The notes under the pieces: generated by a model
Databases searched by the model: none
The model's input: only the letters and a program-made list of their open reading frames with translations
Told to the model about the DNA's origin: nothing
Shown here: positions 17,703 to 25,647 of the stretch, in pieces
Layout of the letters: every line of letters begins with the position of its first letter
Position numbering within the stretch: the first letter of the stretch is position 1
Program-made: the position numbers and the translations under genes
Source of the DNA: Sporosarcina luteola
GTDB lineage: Bacteria; Bacillota; Bacilli; Bacillales_A; Planococcaceae
Length of the DNA stretch: 64,000 nucleotides
Direction of reading: 5' to 3'
NCBI GenBank assembly: GCA_014204635.1
Contig: JACHLS010000009.1
Span: 1-64,000 of the forward strand

Positions 17703-18044
17703 ATGAGTGATCATCTTGACATAGATCCATTACTAGATTTCGACTTATTAAAAAAACTTGTTGTTGGCATCGGGGAGGTTTCTGATATAACAGGGGTACC
17801 GACAAGAAAAATAAGGTACTGGGAGGAGAAAGGAATTATTGCATCTGAGAAGGAAGGAGAAGGCTCAACTCGAAGATATAATTATGTAAACATAAAAAAA
17901 ATCCTTCTCATTCAAGAGTTGCTGGAAGAAGGATTTACCCTTGATGCAGCAGCCAAAAAAGTTGAAGACCGAATGAAAAATATTAATGAAGTGTTTCTCA
18001 AGTTAGCAAATACGGCTTCTGATCAAAACAACAATCGTGAATAA
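17703..18044 (+). CDS. MerR-family transcriptional regulator
   Basis: 113 residues from ATG 17703, chosen because GGGAGGG ends 6 nt upstream. The N-terminal half is a MerR winged helix: GIGEVSDITGVPTRKIRYWE, EKGIIASEKEGEGSTRRYNY, IKKILLIQELLEEGFTLDAA. The C-terminal half is too short for a large effector domain and has no metal-binding Cys. It probably controls the divergent tautomerase gene. A decayed copy of the gene and its promoter lies at 19.3-19.8 kb. Confidence 0.9.
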   Translation: MSDHLDIDPLLDFDLLKKLVVGIGEVSDITGVPTRKIRYWEEKGIIASEKEGEGSTRRYNYVNIKKILLIQELLEEGFTLDAAAKKVEDRMKNINEVFLKLANTASDQNNNRE

Positions 18045-18060
18045 ATTCACCTCTATCAAA

Positions 18061-18092
18061 AAGCCGATTCTAGGATTAAAAGAACCGGCTTT
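18061..18092 (+). terminator. Terminator after merR
   Basis: AAGCCG (18061-18066) pairs with CGGCTT (18086-18091) around a partly paired loop and is followed by TTC. A closely similar, more perfect hairpin follows the decayed merR copy. Confidence 0.65.
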
Positions 18093-18157
18093 TCGCTTCT
18101 ACAAATTACTATAATATCTTCCCTTTAACATCTTTTTGACAATCTAGTACCCTTTAA

Positions 18158-18853
18158 TCAGTTAATCGTATTTTCGAGCCAACTGTCATGCAGCCATTTT
18201 TCAGTTTTCCGACCGCTCTCCCATTTAATTCCTTGCTCAAACGTTATAATTTTTTCGTCTGGACCGATAATCACCCAGGCATATGTGTCTTCATCAGATA
18301 AATAACATTTAAATTTCATGCCCGTCACGGTCATTTGTTGTCCATCTACAGTGATCACTTCATCATGGGGACGAATCCAAAGATTTTCTAATCGATCAAA
18401 TAAACCAGGCTCTATTCGATTCAGAAATGACTTCGCAATCTTTTCTGTTTGTTTTTTAGATAGCAATTTTTCACTTGATTCAAAGCGTTGGTCCATCCAT
18501 GAAAACCCTAGAATTTTGTTATTCTCCTTATTGACAGTAAAAGAATAATGTTCTCCCTTCAGACCGTTATTCTCACCATTGGATTTTTCGTATCGGAAAA
18601 TCCAGACCTCAGATTTATTTTGTATTCCACTGCGAACTTCTTTCAATTCATATCCTTCTGGTATAGAAAGGGTTTGAAGCGCCTTATCTAATGCTTTTTG
18701 ATATGCTTTTCGTTCCGTTTCAGAATGTATGTTATTCATCGATTTCACCTCATACTTATATTGTGGTTCTTGATCTTGAGCATAAGTCACGATGACATAG
18801 GTTCCAGTGACTAACGCCAGGCTTATAACAAGCAAAATCAGCTTTTTCATCAT
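18158..18853 (-). CDS. Exported or membrane-anchored protein with PepSY-like features
   Basis: About 231 residues from ATG 18853, preceded by AAGGAGA. An N-terminal hydrophobic segment (MKKLILLVISLALVTGTYVI) predicts a signal anchor. The body (ALQTLSIPEGYELKEV, FTVNKENNKILGFSW, KQTEKIAKSFLNRIEP) resembles two PepSY-type alpha/beta units as in YcdB/YpmB-like proteins. No enzyme motif is seen. It stands alone on the reverse strand. Confidence 0.6.
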   Translation of the reverse strand: MMKKLILLVISLALVTGTYVIVTYAQDQEPQYKYEVKSMNNIHSETERKAYQKALDKALQTLSIPEGYELKEVRSGIQNKSEVWIFRYEKSNGENNGLKGEHYSFTVNKENNKILGFSWMDQRFESSEKLLSKKQTEKIAKSFLNRIEPGLFDRLENLWIRPHDEVITVDGQQMTVTGMKFKCYLSDEDTYAWVIIGPDEKIITFEQGIKWESGRKTEKWLHDSWLENTIN

Positions 18854-19448
18854 CAGTCTCCTTTTTTGTGCATTCATTGGGTAACGAATAACACAATGCC
18901 AAGAAATATTTCCAACTACTCAAACGTCAAGACAGACTTCATATTTTCAAGTTTTACATGGCGATAACAGGACCGAAGCAACTTCCTTATATAGGATAAA
19001 AGTGTAAAGAGAAATAGCTCCGCCACTAATTCAGCACTCTAAATTGCTGTCATTAATGGAGTCCTTCATCTACGCATCGTGTTAATTTTGCATTGGGTTA
19101 CACCTCCCTAACCCCACTCATCGACTCCTACATTAGGTATGGAAAACTAAAAACCACCTCTAGAAATGATTCACATGATCGTCTGATTTTCTCACAGGTC
19201 ATCTACTTACTTCGCCCGAAACTTGTTGCTTACTTTATTGCTATTTTGCTCAAAAATAGGGTTTGTTTTCTTGTCAATAAAGCCTCCTCCCCCTAAAAGG
19301 AATTTTCCTTTCACTTCAGATAATGTACGTTATCTTCATTTATTGTAACTTATCTACAATTAAAGTCAATACAATTCAATTGATATTTGTAATTTACTTA
19401 CTCGAGACCTAAAATAGTTACAATAAGCAATTGATCGGAATCATTAGC

Positions 19449-19751
19449 ATGAGTAAGTAACAAGAAAATGTAGATCCGTTGATGGATGTCAGCTTACTAA
19501 AGAAAATTGGTTGTCAGTATTGGAGTTGCCACAGGAATTATTGGAGTATCTACAAATAGACTTGATATTGGAAAGGAAAGAGATGTAATCAATCTGAAAA
19601 GGAAGGTGAAAGAACGACTTGAAAATATAATTACTTAAAACATTTTTTTGTTTCAGAAGTTAATGGAAGAAAGGTTTACACTTGATGTAGCACTACTAAA
19701 ATTGAAAATCGATTGGAAAATATAAGTGAAAAAGTTAGCGAACATAATTAG
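19449..19751 (+). pseudogene. Decayed duplicate of the merR gene
   Basis: From ATGAGTAAGTAA onward the DNA follows the merR gene at 17703-18044 almost phrase by phrase: GTAGATCCGTTGATGGATG versus ATAGATCCATTACTAGATT, GAAAGGAAGGTGAAAGAACG, TATAATTACTTAAAACAT, and AGAAAGGTTTACACTTGATG. It has several small insertions, deletions and stops. The upstream inverted repeat (about 19343) and the downstream terminator are also duplicated. The copy spans about 19310-19822 in all. The rest of 18854-20057 shows no gene. Confidence 0.8.
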
Positions 19752-19790
19752 TCATGATAACATTGATAATTAAACCGCTTTCAACAAAAA

Positions 19791-19822
19791 GCCGGTTCTT
19801 GGACAATAGAACCGGTTTTTTC
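19791..19822 (+). terminator. Terminator of the decayed merR copy
   Basis: GCCGGTTCT and AGAACCGGT pair (9 bp) around TTGGACAAT-type loop bases and are followed by TTTTTC. It is still a well-formed terminator although the gene before it has decayed. Confidence 0.8.
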
Positions 19823-20057
19823 TTACAATAAAATGCTTCACTTTTATTTTCCTTTATTCTTTTATAAACTCTCTATATTTAAGAATTCATATTTAAGATG
19901 GTAAAAGACTAACAGAAACACTGATGTTATTTAAATTTGCAGGCCGAAAAAAGGAGACCGTCTACATAACTGAACGGTCTCCCTTTCACACGAATATGCG
20001 TTTGAAGTCTTTCACATGCCCTCATTTCAGAGGCAGGCACCACTTCCTCCAGTCAGC

Positions 20058-21158
20058 TCATTTTCCCTTCAATTGCTTGAACAGTTCTTCGACTGTCTCG
20101 AAACCAACGTTGTCGTATTTGATTAAGGTGGCCAGGTCTTTCGAAAGTTGACCAACCCTTTCAATCTGATCTTCATGCAGTTGCTGGAAGAGGCTTGAAT
20201 CGCTATCGAATTCCTCTTCAGTCAGCGGGATATTCGCCAACTGGTCGGTAACGATGACATAGTCCGTTTTGTAGAAAAGAACGAGCTTTCCGGGATGCGC
20301 CAATTCTACCTCACGCCTGACGGTCTCTTCTTCAATAAAATGCTTTAGTTCTTTGAATAACAACTCATCATTGTTTTCACTGAATCCTTCCACATCCTTA
20401 TGCAGTCCCTCCAGGTTATTCGGCAGTTCGCTCATGATCCGAACCTCTTCTTCAGCCCCCAGCTTCGTGAGAAACTGTTCCGATCCCTCGAATCTTTGCG
20501 GCAACAGGAAAGCGTCCCTTAGAAAGTGCGGGACTTCCAGGCTTCGATCTTTATATACGATTGTACGAACCGATGCGAGACCCGGCACTGCATCTTCAGG
20601 AGCACCTGAACCCGCTGCTGTCTCGAATTCCTCGGTGAGCCCTTTCTGCTGTTGAATGTTCGAACGAATCAAGGCTTCCATCTTTTCCAGCCTTGCTTCC
20701 AGTTCGGATACTTCTACTTCATCGCCCTTCGTTGGTTCAGGATCCTGATATGCCGGCACTTTCACATCCTGAGGACAATATGTCTTCACATACCACTGGA
20801 CGATCACATAGATTGCCTCCCATGAAAGGAGAGCCTCCGAATACCGGAAGTTTCTGGTCTCGTGTGCCGCTGAATTTCCGGTCATTCTGACTTGATGAAG
20901 CGCATCAAGGACATCCTTTTTCAGCAAACTCTTTCTCTCCAGTAAATCAATTCTGTCTTTGAGTGCAAGATTCTCCTCACCTGACAGGTGTTCGGCAATC
21001 ATCACCCGCTGTAGAATCGCTTCGACAAAGGTCCGTGCATGCATCAGCATCGTCTGCGGACTGGAATAAATGCTCTTTTCAAGCCCGTTCGCCATTTGGG
21101 ACAGGTCTTCAGATATCGGTTCAAGAAACTGATAAAAATAGGATGGGTTATTTTCCAT
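20058..21158 (-). CDS. DUF4145-domain protein
   Basis: 366 residues. Residues about 15-120 (LMHARTFVEAILQRVMIAEH, LKDRIDLLERKSLL, HQVRMTGNSAAHE) match DUF4145, a helical domain found in restriction-type helicases and as a stand-alone protein. A coiled-coil-like stretch follows (VSELEARLEKMEALI, about 150-168). The C-terminal 170 residues (ASVRTIVYKDRSLEVPHFL, KLVLFYKTDYVIVTDQL) are not recognised. Its base composition is less AT-rich than its neighbours. GAGGAGA lies upstream of the ATG. No restriction genes adjoin it. Confidence 0.7.
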   Translation of the reverse strand: MENNPSYFYQFLEPISEDLSQMANGLEKSIYSSPQTMLMHARTFVEAILQRVMIAEHLSGEENLALKDRIDLLERKSLLKKDVLDALHQVRMTGNSAAHETRNFRYSEALLSWEAIYVIVQWYVKTYCPQDVKVPAYQDPEPTKGDEVEVSELEARLEKMEALIRSNIQQQKGLTEEFETAAGSGAPEDAVPGLASVRTIVYKDRSLEVPHFLRDAFLLPQRFEGSEQFLTKLGAEEEVRIMSELPNNLEGLHKDVEGFSENNDELLFKELKHFIEEETVRREVELAHPGKLVLFYKTDYVIVTDQLANIPLTEEEFDSDSSLFQQLHEDQIERVGQLSKDLATLIKYDNVGFETVEELFKQLKGK

Positions 21159-21708
21159 GGTAGACAGATCTCCTCATCTTGCGTCGTATTTGATGCTGCA
21201 GCTATGCGGTGCCCCCGTTCAACTGTTATGTATGGATGGGGCGGAGCAAATAGAAAGCAGCTAGTTTTATCAGCAAGGCCTTGCAGTGTATTTTTCCCAT
21301 TGGAGATCCCTATTAAACAATTGGTAACCTGTCCCTTATGGGCAACTCTGAAGTTCTCCACAAAAGGGATGCTCCTCCTTGTGTAATTGCAGTACAGCTA
21401 GGGTTTTTAATCGACAGGAACCTATAAGTTCGCTCGTTGTTAATAACGGTGAAATGGGCCTATTATTGTAAATACGCACTCCCTGATACTTTCCCTTAAA
21501 ATCTTCACAAATTAAACAAAACACCAATTCAGCGTTTAATAAGTACTACTTAATTATTCCACTTTACTCCTTTAACAGGTCCTTGAAGGATTTTTCCAGT
21601 ATTGAATAGATGAACACAAAAAACGAGGAATCCTGGAGCAAATACTTCATTTTTTACTCGTTTAAGGGAATGATTTATCGACATGGAATGGCTATGTTTG
21701 CTAAGGTA

Positions 21709-21825
21709 TCAACACTTTTGCTGGACTAAATAGAAAATCCATTTAAAGAACTTTGCAAGAATGATAAGTGGTATTACAATGAGTAATAAACCAGCATAGC
21801 CTAGAACAGGAGAAAAGAAAGTCAT
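21709..21825 (-). CDS. Possible 38-residue single-helix membrane peptide
   Basis: The reverse strand from ATG 21825 encodes MTFFSPVLGYAGLLLIVIPL followed by IILAKFFKWIFYLVQQKC and TGA. This is one long hydrophobic helix with a basic, aromatic end, like small stress or toxin peptides. No convincing ribosome binding site precedes it. The rest of the 21159-22232 gap holds no clear gene or RNA. Confidence 0.3.
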   Translation of the reverse strand: MTFFSPVLGYAGLLLIVIPLIILAKFFKWIFYLVQQKC

Positions 21826-22232
21826 TCTTGTTGCTAAAATGCTTTAAAATAGAGAACATCAAAGTTTTTTGATGCGAGCTCTTGCTAAGGTAAAAAATGA
21901 AGTTTCGTCGAATATAATATATTACCTATCCATATTTTAAATAAAGGTTATTTAACGATTGTTGTGTTTGGTGGGGAAATACTCTAATGGATAAAAGAAC
22001 TCATTTAAATGAACATTAGATGTCACACCCCCTCGCCCAAAAAGTCTAAAACTTTCATCGATCTCCTAAAAGGGGCAATTATATGTTTCATGAATGCCGT
22101 TTAACGCTGGCCTGTTAAATTACTTTGGACTGACCTCGTGGTTTGTTGCGGTTTAAAGCTAACACATGCCTTGTTTAGAAATCTCTAGTTGTTGTTAATA
22201 AATTTCCAAGATTAGATGAAAAGGGGAAATAA

Positions 22233-22631
22233 ATGAAAACAAAATGGCTTTTGAGTAGTAGTGCTGTTATGATGGGTTTGTTGGGGTTGGCAGGAACCTT
22301 TATTCCCGAAGAAATTTCAAAAATATTAGGGATTGATTCTTCACCCATTACTCTAATTCTTCTGCAAATCATCGGAGGACTATATTTAGGGTTCGCAATG
22401 TTGAACTGGTTTACACGTTCTGCCCGGATCGGCGGCATCTATAACAAACCTGTCGTATTAGGAAATCTCATACATTGCATCGTTGTCTTTTTTGCTCTAT
22501 TCCGGCAGTTGACGGAGCAGTTTCACTTCATTTTCGTTATTTCGACTTTAGTTTATTTTGGGTTTGCCGTCTGGTTTACATTAGTTCTGCGCTCGAATCC
22601 TTTGAGGAATCAATCTAATATATCTGTCTAA
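22233..22631 (+). CDS. Four-helix membrane protein of unknown function
   Basis: 132 residues with helices at about 5-24 (LLSSSAVMMGLLGLAGTF), 41-58 (LILLQIIGGLYLGFAML), 75-90 (VLGNLIHCIVVFFALF) and 98-119 (FIFVISTLVYFGFAVWFTLV). GAAAAGGGG lies 5 nt before the ATG. The family is not recognised by eye; the order of helices resembles small bacterial DoxX/DUF-type membrane proteins. Confidence 0.7.
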   Translation: MKTKWLLSSSAVMMGLLGLAGTFIPEEISKILGIDSSPITLILLQIIGGLYLGFAMLNWFTRSARIGGIYNKPVVLGNLIHCIVVFFALFRQLTEQFHFIFVISTLVYFGFAVWFTLVLRSNPLRNQSNISV

Positions 22632-22725
22632 CGCATAGTAAACGGGAATTTTTATTGGAGGTTTCTCTTTTTAAGTTCATTATGATGAACTAGTCTTTTG
22701 AGCAACTCTAAGTATATTGAAACAA

Positions 22726-22765
22726 CAAAAATTCCTACTTTTATATTAAAAGAAGGAATTTTTAT
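22726..22765 (+). terminator. Terminator after the four-helix protein
   Basis: AAAAATTCCT(A)CTTTT pairs with AAAAG(A)AGGAATTTTT and is followed by ATTTTTA. Confidence 0.75.
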
Positions 22766-22864
22766 TTTTACTCCATTTATGAGAATTTATTCGCTAATTC
22801 CACTTTTCAAAAGTTGAATTATTTACACTAAACATCCTTAACTATATTTGGAAGGTGATATTTT

Positions 22865-23311
22865 TTGGTAGAGTTAAGAACAATTCATCAGGACAATTTC
22901 GAAGAATGTTTAAACTTGCATGCATCTGCTATCAATGAGGGATTTGTAGACTCTGTGGCGTACTCTTTAGCTGAAGCTTGGGTGCTTTATGATGGTGCAC
23001 GTCCCTTTGCAATTTATGCCAATAATGTTTTGGTGGGTTATGTTTTAATGTATATTGGCGAAAATAACCCCCAAATCATAAATTTTATGATAGATAGCCG
23101 TTTTCAAAAAAGAGGCTATGGATCAGCAGCGGCTAAGCTTTGTGTTGAGTATTTGTGTAAGGAATACAATGCAAGTAGGATTTCCTTACCAGTTGATCAA
23201 GAAAATATAACCGCACAAAAATTTTGGAGCAATATAGGATTTGAACTAACAGAAGATATGGAGAAAGATTATCTTTATATGCGGTTGTACATACCAGAAA
23301 AATCTGTCTGA
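22865..23311 (+). CDS. GNAT-family N-acetyltransferase
   Basis: 148 residues from a TTG with AAGGTGAT 7 nt upstream. The acetyl-CoA-binding motif reads NFMIDSRFQKRGYGSAAAKL (consensus Q/R-x-x-G-x-G/A), and the last strands are VDQENITAQKFWSNIGFE. The substrate is unknown. It may be co-transcribed with the next gene 41 nt downstream. Confidence 0.88.
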   Translation: MVELRTIHQDNFEECLNLHASAINEGFVDSVAYSLAEAWVLYDGARPFAIYANNVLVGYVLMYIGENNPQIINFMIDSRFQKRGYGSAAAKLCVEYLCKEYNASRISLPVDQENITAQKFWSNIGFELTEDMEKDYLYMRLYIPEKSV

Positions 23312-23352
23312 GCATATGAAAAGTGGATGATCATTTGGGTTGAGGTGATTCA

Positions 23353-23790
23353 ATGCGACTACCGATGAATATTACAGGTTTGTCAGATGAAGAAATCGAA
23401 AATCGGATGGATGGAACCCTATTTCAAAAGCTTGGGTACGAGATTGCAAGAAAAATGAAAGGCGAAGTAGTTGGCTATATTCAACCAAGCTATCCATTAA
23501 ATTTTTACCGTTTCGATATAAAAATAGATGAGAAAAGAGTATCGATTTTACTTCATGAATATTTTCCTTATGTGGCAATTACTTCTTACAAAAATGAACT
23601 CCAAATACATTTTTATGATTATGAGGAAGTAATGGCTGAGTTGAAGCCGTATTATACAGTATTAAAAGCAGCATTTTTAAATGAGCCATTTAATCCAAAA
23701 GATCATGATTTGTCAGAGATTGAATTTAAAAATGTAAATTACTGGAGACCGAAGATAAATGGAGAAGTTATTTTTAATTGTTGGGATTAG
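23353..23790 (+). CDS. Conserved-looking protein of unknown function
   Basis: 145 residues, no signal peptide or membrane helix. SILLHEYFPYVAITSYKNEL and HFYDYEEVMAELKPYY suggest an alpha/beta domain; WRPKINGEVIFNCWD closes it. GAGGTGAT lies 5 nt before the ATG. It is the last chromosomal gene before the left end of the transposon and is followed by a strong terminator. Confidence 0.65.
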   Translation: MRLPMNITGLSDEEIENRMDGTLFQKLGYEIARKMKGEVVGYIQPSYPLNFYRFDIKIDEKRVSILLHEYFPYVAITSYKNELQIHFYDYEEVMAELKPYYTVLKAAFLNEPFNPKDHDLSEIEFKNVNYWRPKINGEVIFNCWD

Positions 23791-23857
23791 TAATTAACTT
23801 AATCTTATTTGCATTTTTGATTGATTTATTTACACGATTGGGTGTGTTTTAATTGCA

Positions 23858-23906
23858 GGGACATAACATATTAGTCATATAAAATATGTTATGTCCCTTT
23901 ATTTTT
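23858..23906 (+). terminator. Strong terminator beside the transposon left end
   Basis: GGGACATAACATATT and its exact complement (ending ATGTTATGTCCC at 23897) form a perfect 15-bp stem followed by TTTATTTTT. Before the insertion it lay about 60 bp beyond the attTn7 site and may have separated the convergent 23353 gene and glmS. Confidence 0.88.
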
Positions 23907-23968
23907 CTGTACTTGTTAAATTTAGTTCTTGATAAGTTTTAAATGATCAATCCTTTTATAAAACTACA

Positions 23969-23973
23969 AACCC
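23969..23973. other. Target-site duplication, left copy (AACCC)
   Basis: The 5 bases AACCC before the terminal TGTGTTT are repeated directly at 39213-39217 after the other transposon end. Tn7 family insertions duplicate 5 bp. Confidence 0.9.
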
Positions 23974-24119
23974 TGTGTTTGAATAATAAAGTTGTTTAAT
24001 TTCTACATTAGAAATGCATTAACCACCTATCGATAAATTTGATAGGTGGTTTTAAAGTTATTTAAAACTGAATCCTTTTTTTAAAAAAAGGTCGAAGAAA
24101 AAATAATAAAGTTGTTTAA
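23974..24119. repeat. Transposon left end: TIR and spaced TnsB-type sites
   Basis: AATAATAAAGTTGTTTAA occurs at 23982-23999 and 24102-24119 in the same orientation. A weaker copy (TTTAAAGTTATTTAAA) lies at 24051-24066. Three sites spread over about 145 bp mirror the left-end layout of Tn7. Confidence 0.85.
24021..24052 (+). terminator. Hairpin inside the transposon left end
   Basis: AACCACCTATC (24021-24031) and GATAGGTGGTT (24041-24051) are exact complements with a 9-nt loop, then TT. It could stop transcription entering the element from the chromosome or leaving the cargo operon. Confidence 0.6.
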
Positions 24120-24131
24120 CTTTTAATAAAT

Positions 24132-24959
24132 TCATTTTTGTCTTTTTTCTTTTTCTAAGAAATAAGTAAATAAAATCTTTCCACTGATTAATAATAAGCT
24201 AATAACTGCAATTGAAGTAAAAATACCCCAATTAATCTCCCCTTCAAACTGACTTATCTTTAATACAGAGTAAACTGCAGCTATGTATACAGGGATTTCA
24301 AAGACAATCGTTGAGTTTCTTATTCTTCTAAGATCATCTTTCAAATAATGTGGCTTAATTAAATCTTTTACTAATATCGTAAATGTAGAGTAAATTAATG
24401 CTATGTAAAACATTAGAAATGCTAATAACGTATTAGTTAAACTATAAAACTTTGCAAAACTCTCTTTATCATAGTCTTTGAATATTTTTTCCTTGATCCA
24501 CGTAGCTATTTCTATTGAATAATAATAGGTTAATGCAATAAATAAAATTTGTATTAAACTAACTACTAATGGTAGATTATATGCCCTCCAACTTTTGTAA
24601 TTCTTGTCAAAAGGCACAAATTCTCCATTATTTTTTATATTATACTCCCATCCATCATAATAACCATCAATAGCGTTTATTTGTTTCTTATACTTCATAA
24701 CATAACGGCTACTAAGCTTTTTCTTGGAATAATATAAAAGGGTTATTTCATATTTTAACAAAGTTTCTATATCTGCTTTATAAAACAAACCATCATTTTT
24801 TAAGTGATAAAGAGCGGTTGTAGTAATATTCTCCATTTTTATTTTCTTAATTTCTTTGTAATCGAAATTTTTTACAACTTCCTTCGTATCTTTATTGACT
24901 ACAAGTAAATACCACCCATTCTCGTTACTTTCTTTATATTTAGTTGATTTAACATCCAA
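24132..24959 (-). CDS. Cargo membrane protein, four helices near the C-terminus
   Basis: 275 residues. The first 125 are soluble, with GWYLLVVNKDTKEVVKNFDY and DGWEYNIKNNGEFVPFDKNY. Helices follow at about 129-148 (LPLVVSLIQILFIALTYYYS), 172-194 (LTNTLLAFLMFYIALIYSTF), 220-240 and 248-268. It is the last gene of the cargo operon, 44 nt after the DUF1643 gene, and ends only 12 bp from the TnsB site. Membrane effectors are common in nucleotide-binding defence systems, so a membrane-acting role is possible, but no family is recognised. Confidence 0.65.
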   Translation of the reverse strand: MDVKSTKYKESNENGWYLLVVNKDTKEVVKNFDYKEIKKIKMENITTTALYHLKNDGLFYKADIETLLKYEITLLYYSKKKLSSRYVMKYKKQINAIDGYYDGWEYNIKNNGEFVPFDKNYKSWRAYNLPLVVSLIQILFIALTYYYSIEIATWIKEKIFKDYDKESFAKFYSLTNTLLAFLMFYIALIYSTFTILVKDLIKPHYLKDDLRRIRNSTIVFEIPVYIAAVYSVLKISQFEGEINWGIFTSIAVISLLLISGKILFTYFLEKEKRQK

Positions 24960-25003
24960 TTTATTTCCTCCATCTACCTTCTATAATCATTATTATTACT
25001 ATT

Positions 25004-25600
25004 CTAAATTCTAACTAGGTCTTGCCACTCGTTCCATCCGTTTTTATGTGCTGGGTGAATTGGATAAGTTAAATTCGAAGGAAACATGTATATTTCATCA
25101 GTATATCTATTAATAATATTTATTACTTGTATAATTCTCTGATCATAATCAAATTTACTTCCCTTAACTTCATTTTTACCTCCCCAACCAACAGCAATTA
25201 TATCTATTCCCTCTCTATATTGACTAAGTTGAGTATTAATTTCATCGTCATTTGCACAAATATCAGACTCAGGAGATACTAATTCAAAAATCGAAGAATG
25301 TGAATATGAAGAAAGTCTTGTCGCATATAAACTGGCTAGATTCAATATTATTACTTTTGAAAATCTGCGAACATAAAAATAAGTACATACCTTATTAACT
25401 GTCAAATCAGATTTAACCAAACCATCCTGCAATTTTCCTGCATTACTTGGATTTTTCATAATGACATAAGCAACTGGCTTATCAGTTGGTCTAAATTTAA
25501 ACGGTATTTCTAATGAATATCTGTAATTTGAGTCACTCCCAAGTGGAGGGTTCATTCTTAATTCATCAATATTTACATGAGGTCCAAAATAATAATCCAT
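25004..25600 (-). CDS. DUF1643-family cargo protein
   Basis: 198 residues. The DUF1643 core is recognisable: YRYSLEIPF, VAYVIMKNPSNAGKLQDGLV, SDLTVNKVCTYF, KVIILNLASLYAT (family pattern: NPS-A, D-T, NLFA), then IIAVGWGGKN and a final YPIHPAH. Members occur in mobile elements and near defence genes; the activity is unknown. It lies 47 nt behind the trypsin-NACHT gene and 44 nt before the membrane protein gene, so all are probably co-expressed. Confidence 0.8.
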   Translation of the reverse strand: MDYYFGPHVNIDELRMNPPLGSDSNYRYSLEIPFKFRPTDKPVAYVIMKNPSNAGKLQDGLVKSDLTVNKVCTYFYVRRFSKVIILNLASLYATRLSSYSHSSIFELVSPESDICANDDEINTQLSQYREGIDIIAVGWGGKNEVKGSKFDYDQRIIQVINIINRYTDEIYMFPSNLTYPIHPAHKNGWNEWQDLVRI

Positions 25601-25647
25601 TATATCTTTGCACTTCCTCTAAAAACCTATTATCGTAGAAATTAATT

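Noticed and set aside
21044..21386. Frames around the start of the DUF4145 gene
   Set aside because: Low-quality composition, no ribosome binding site; they overlap the real gene or its leader.
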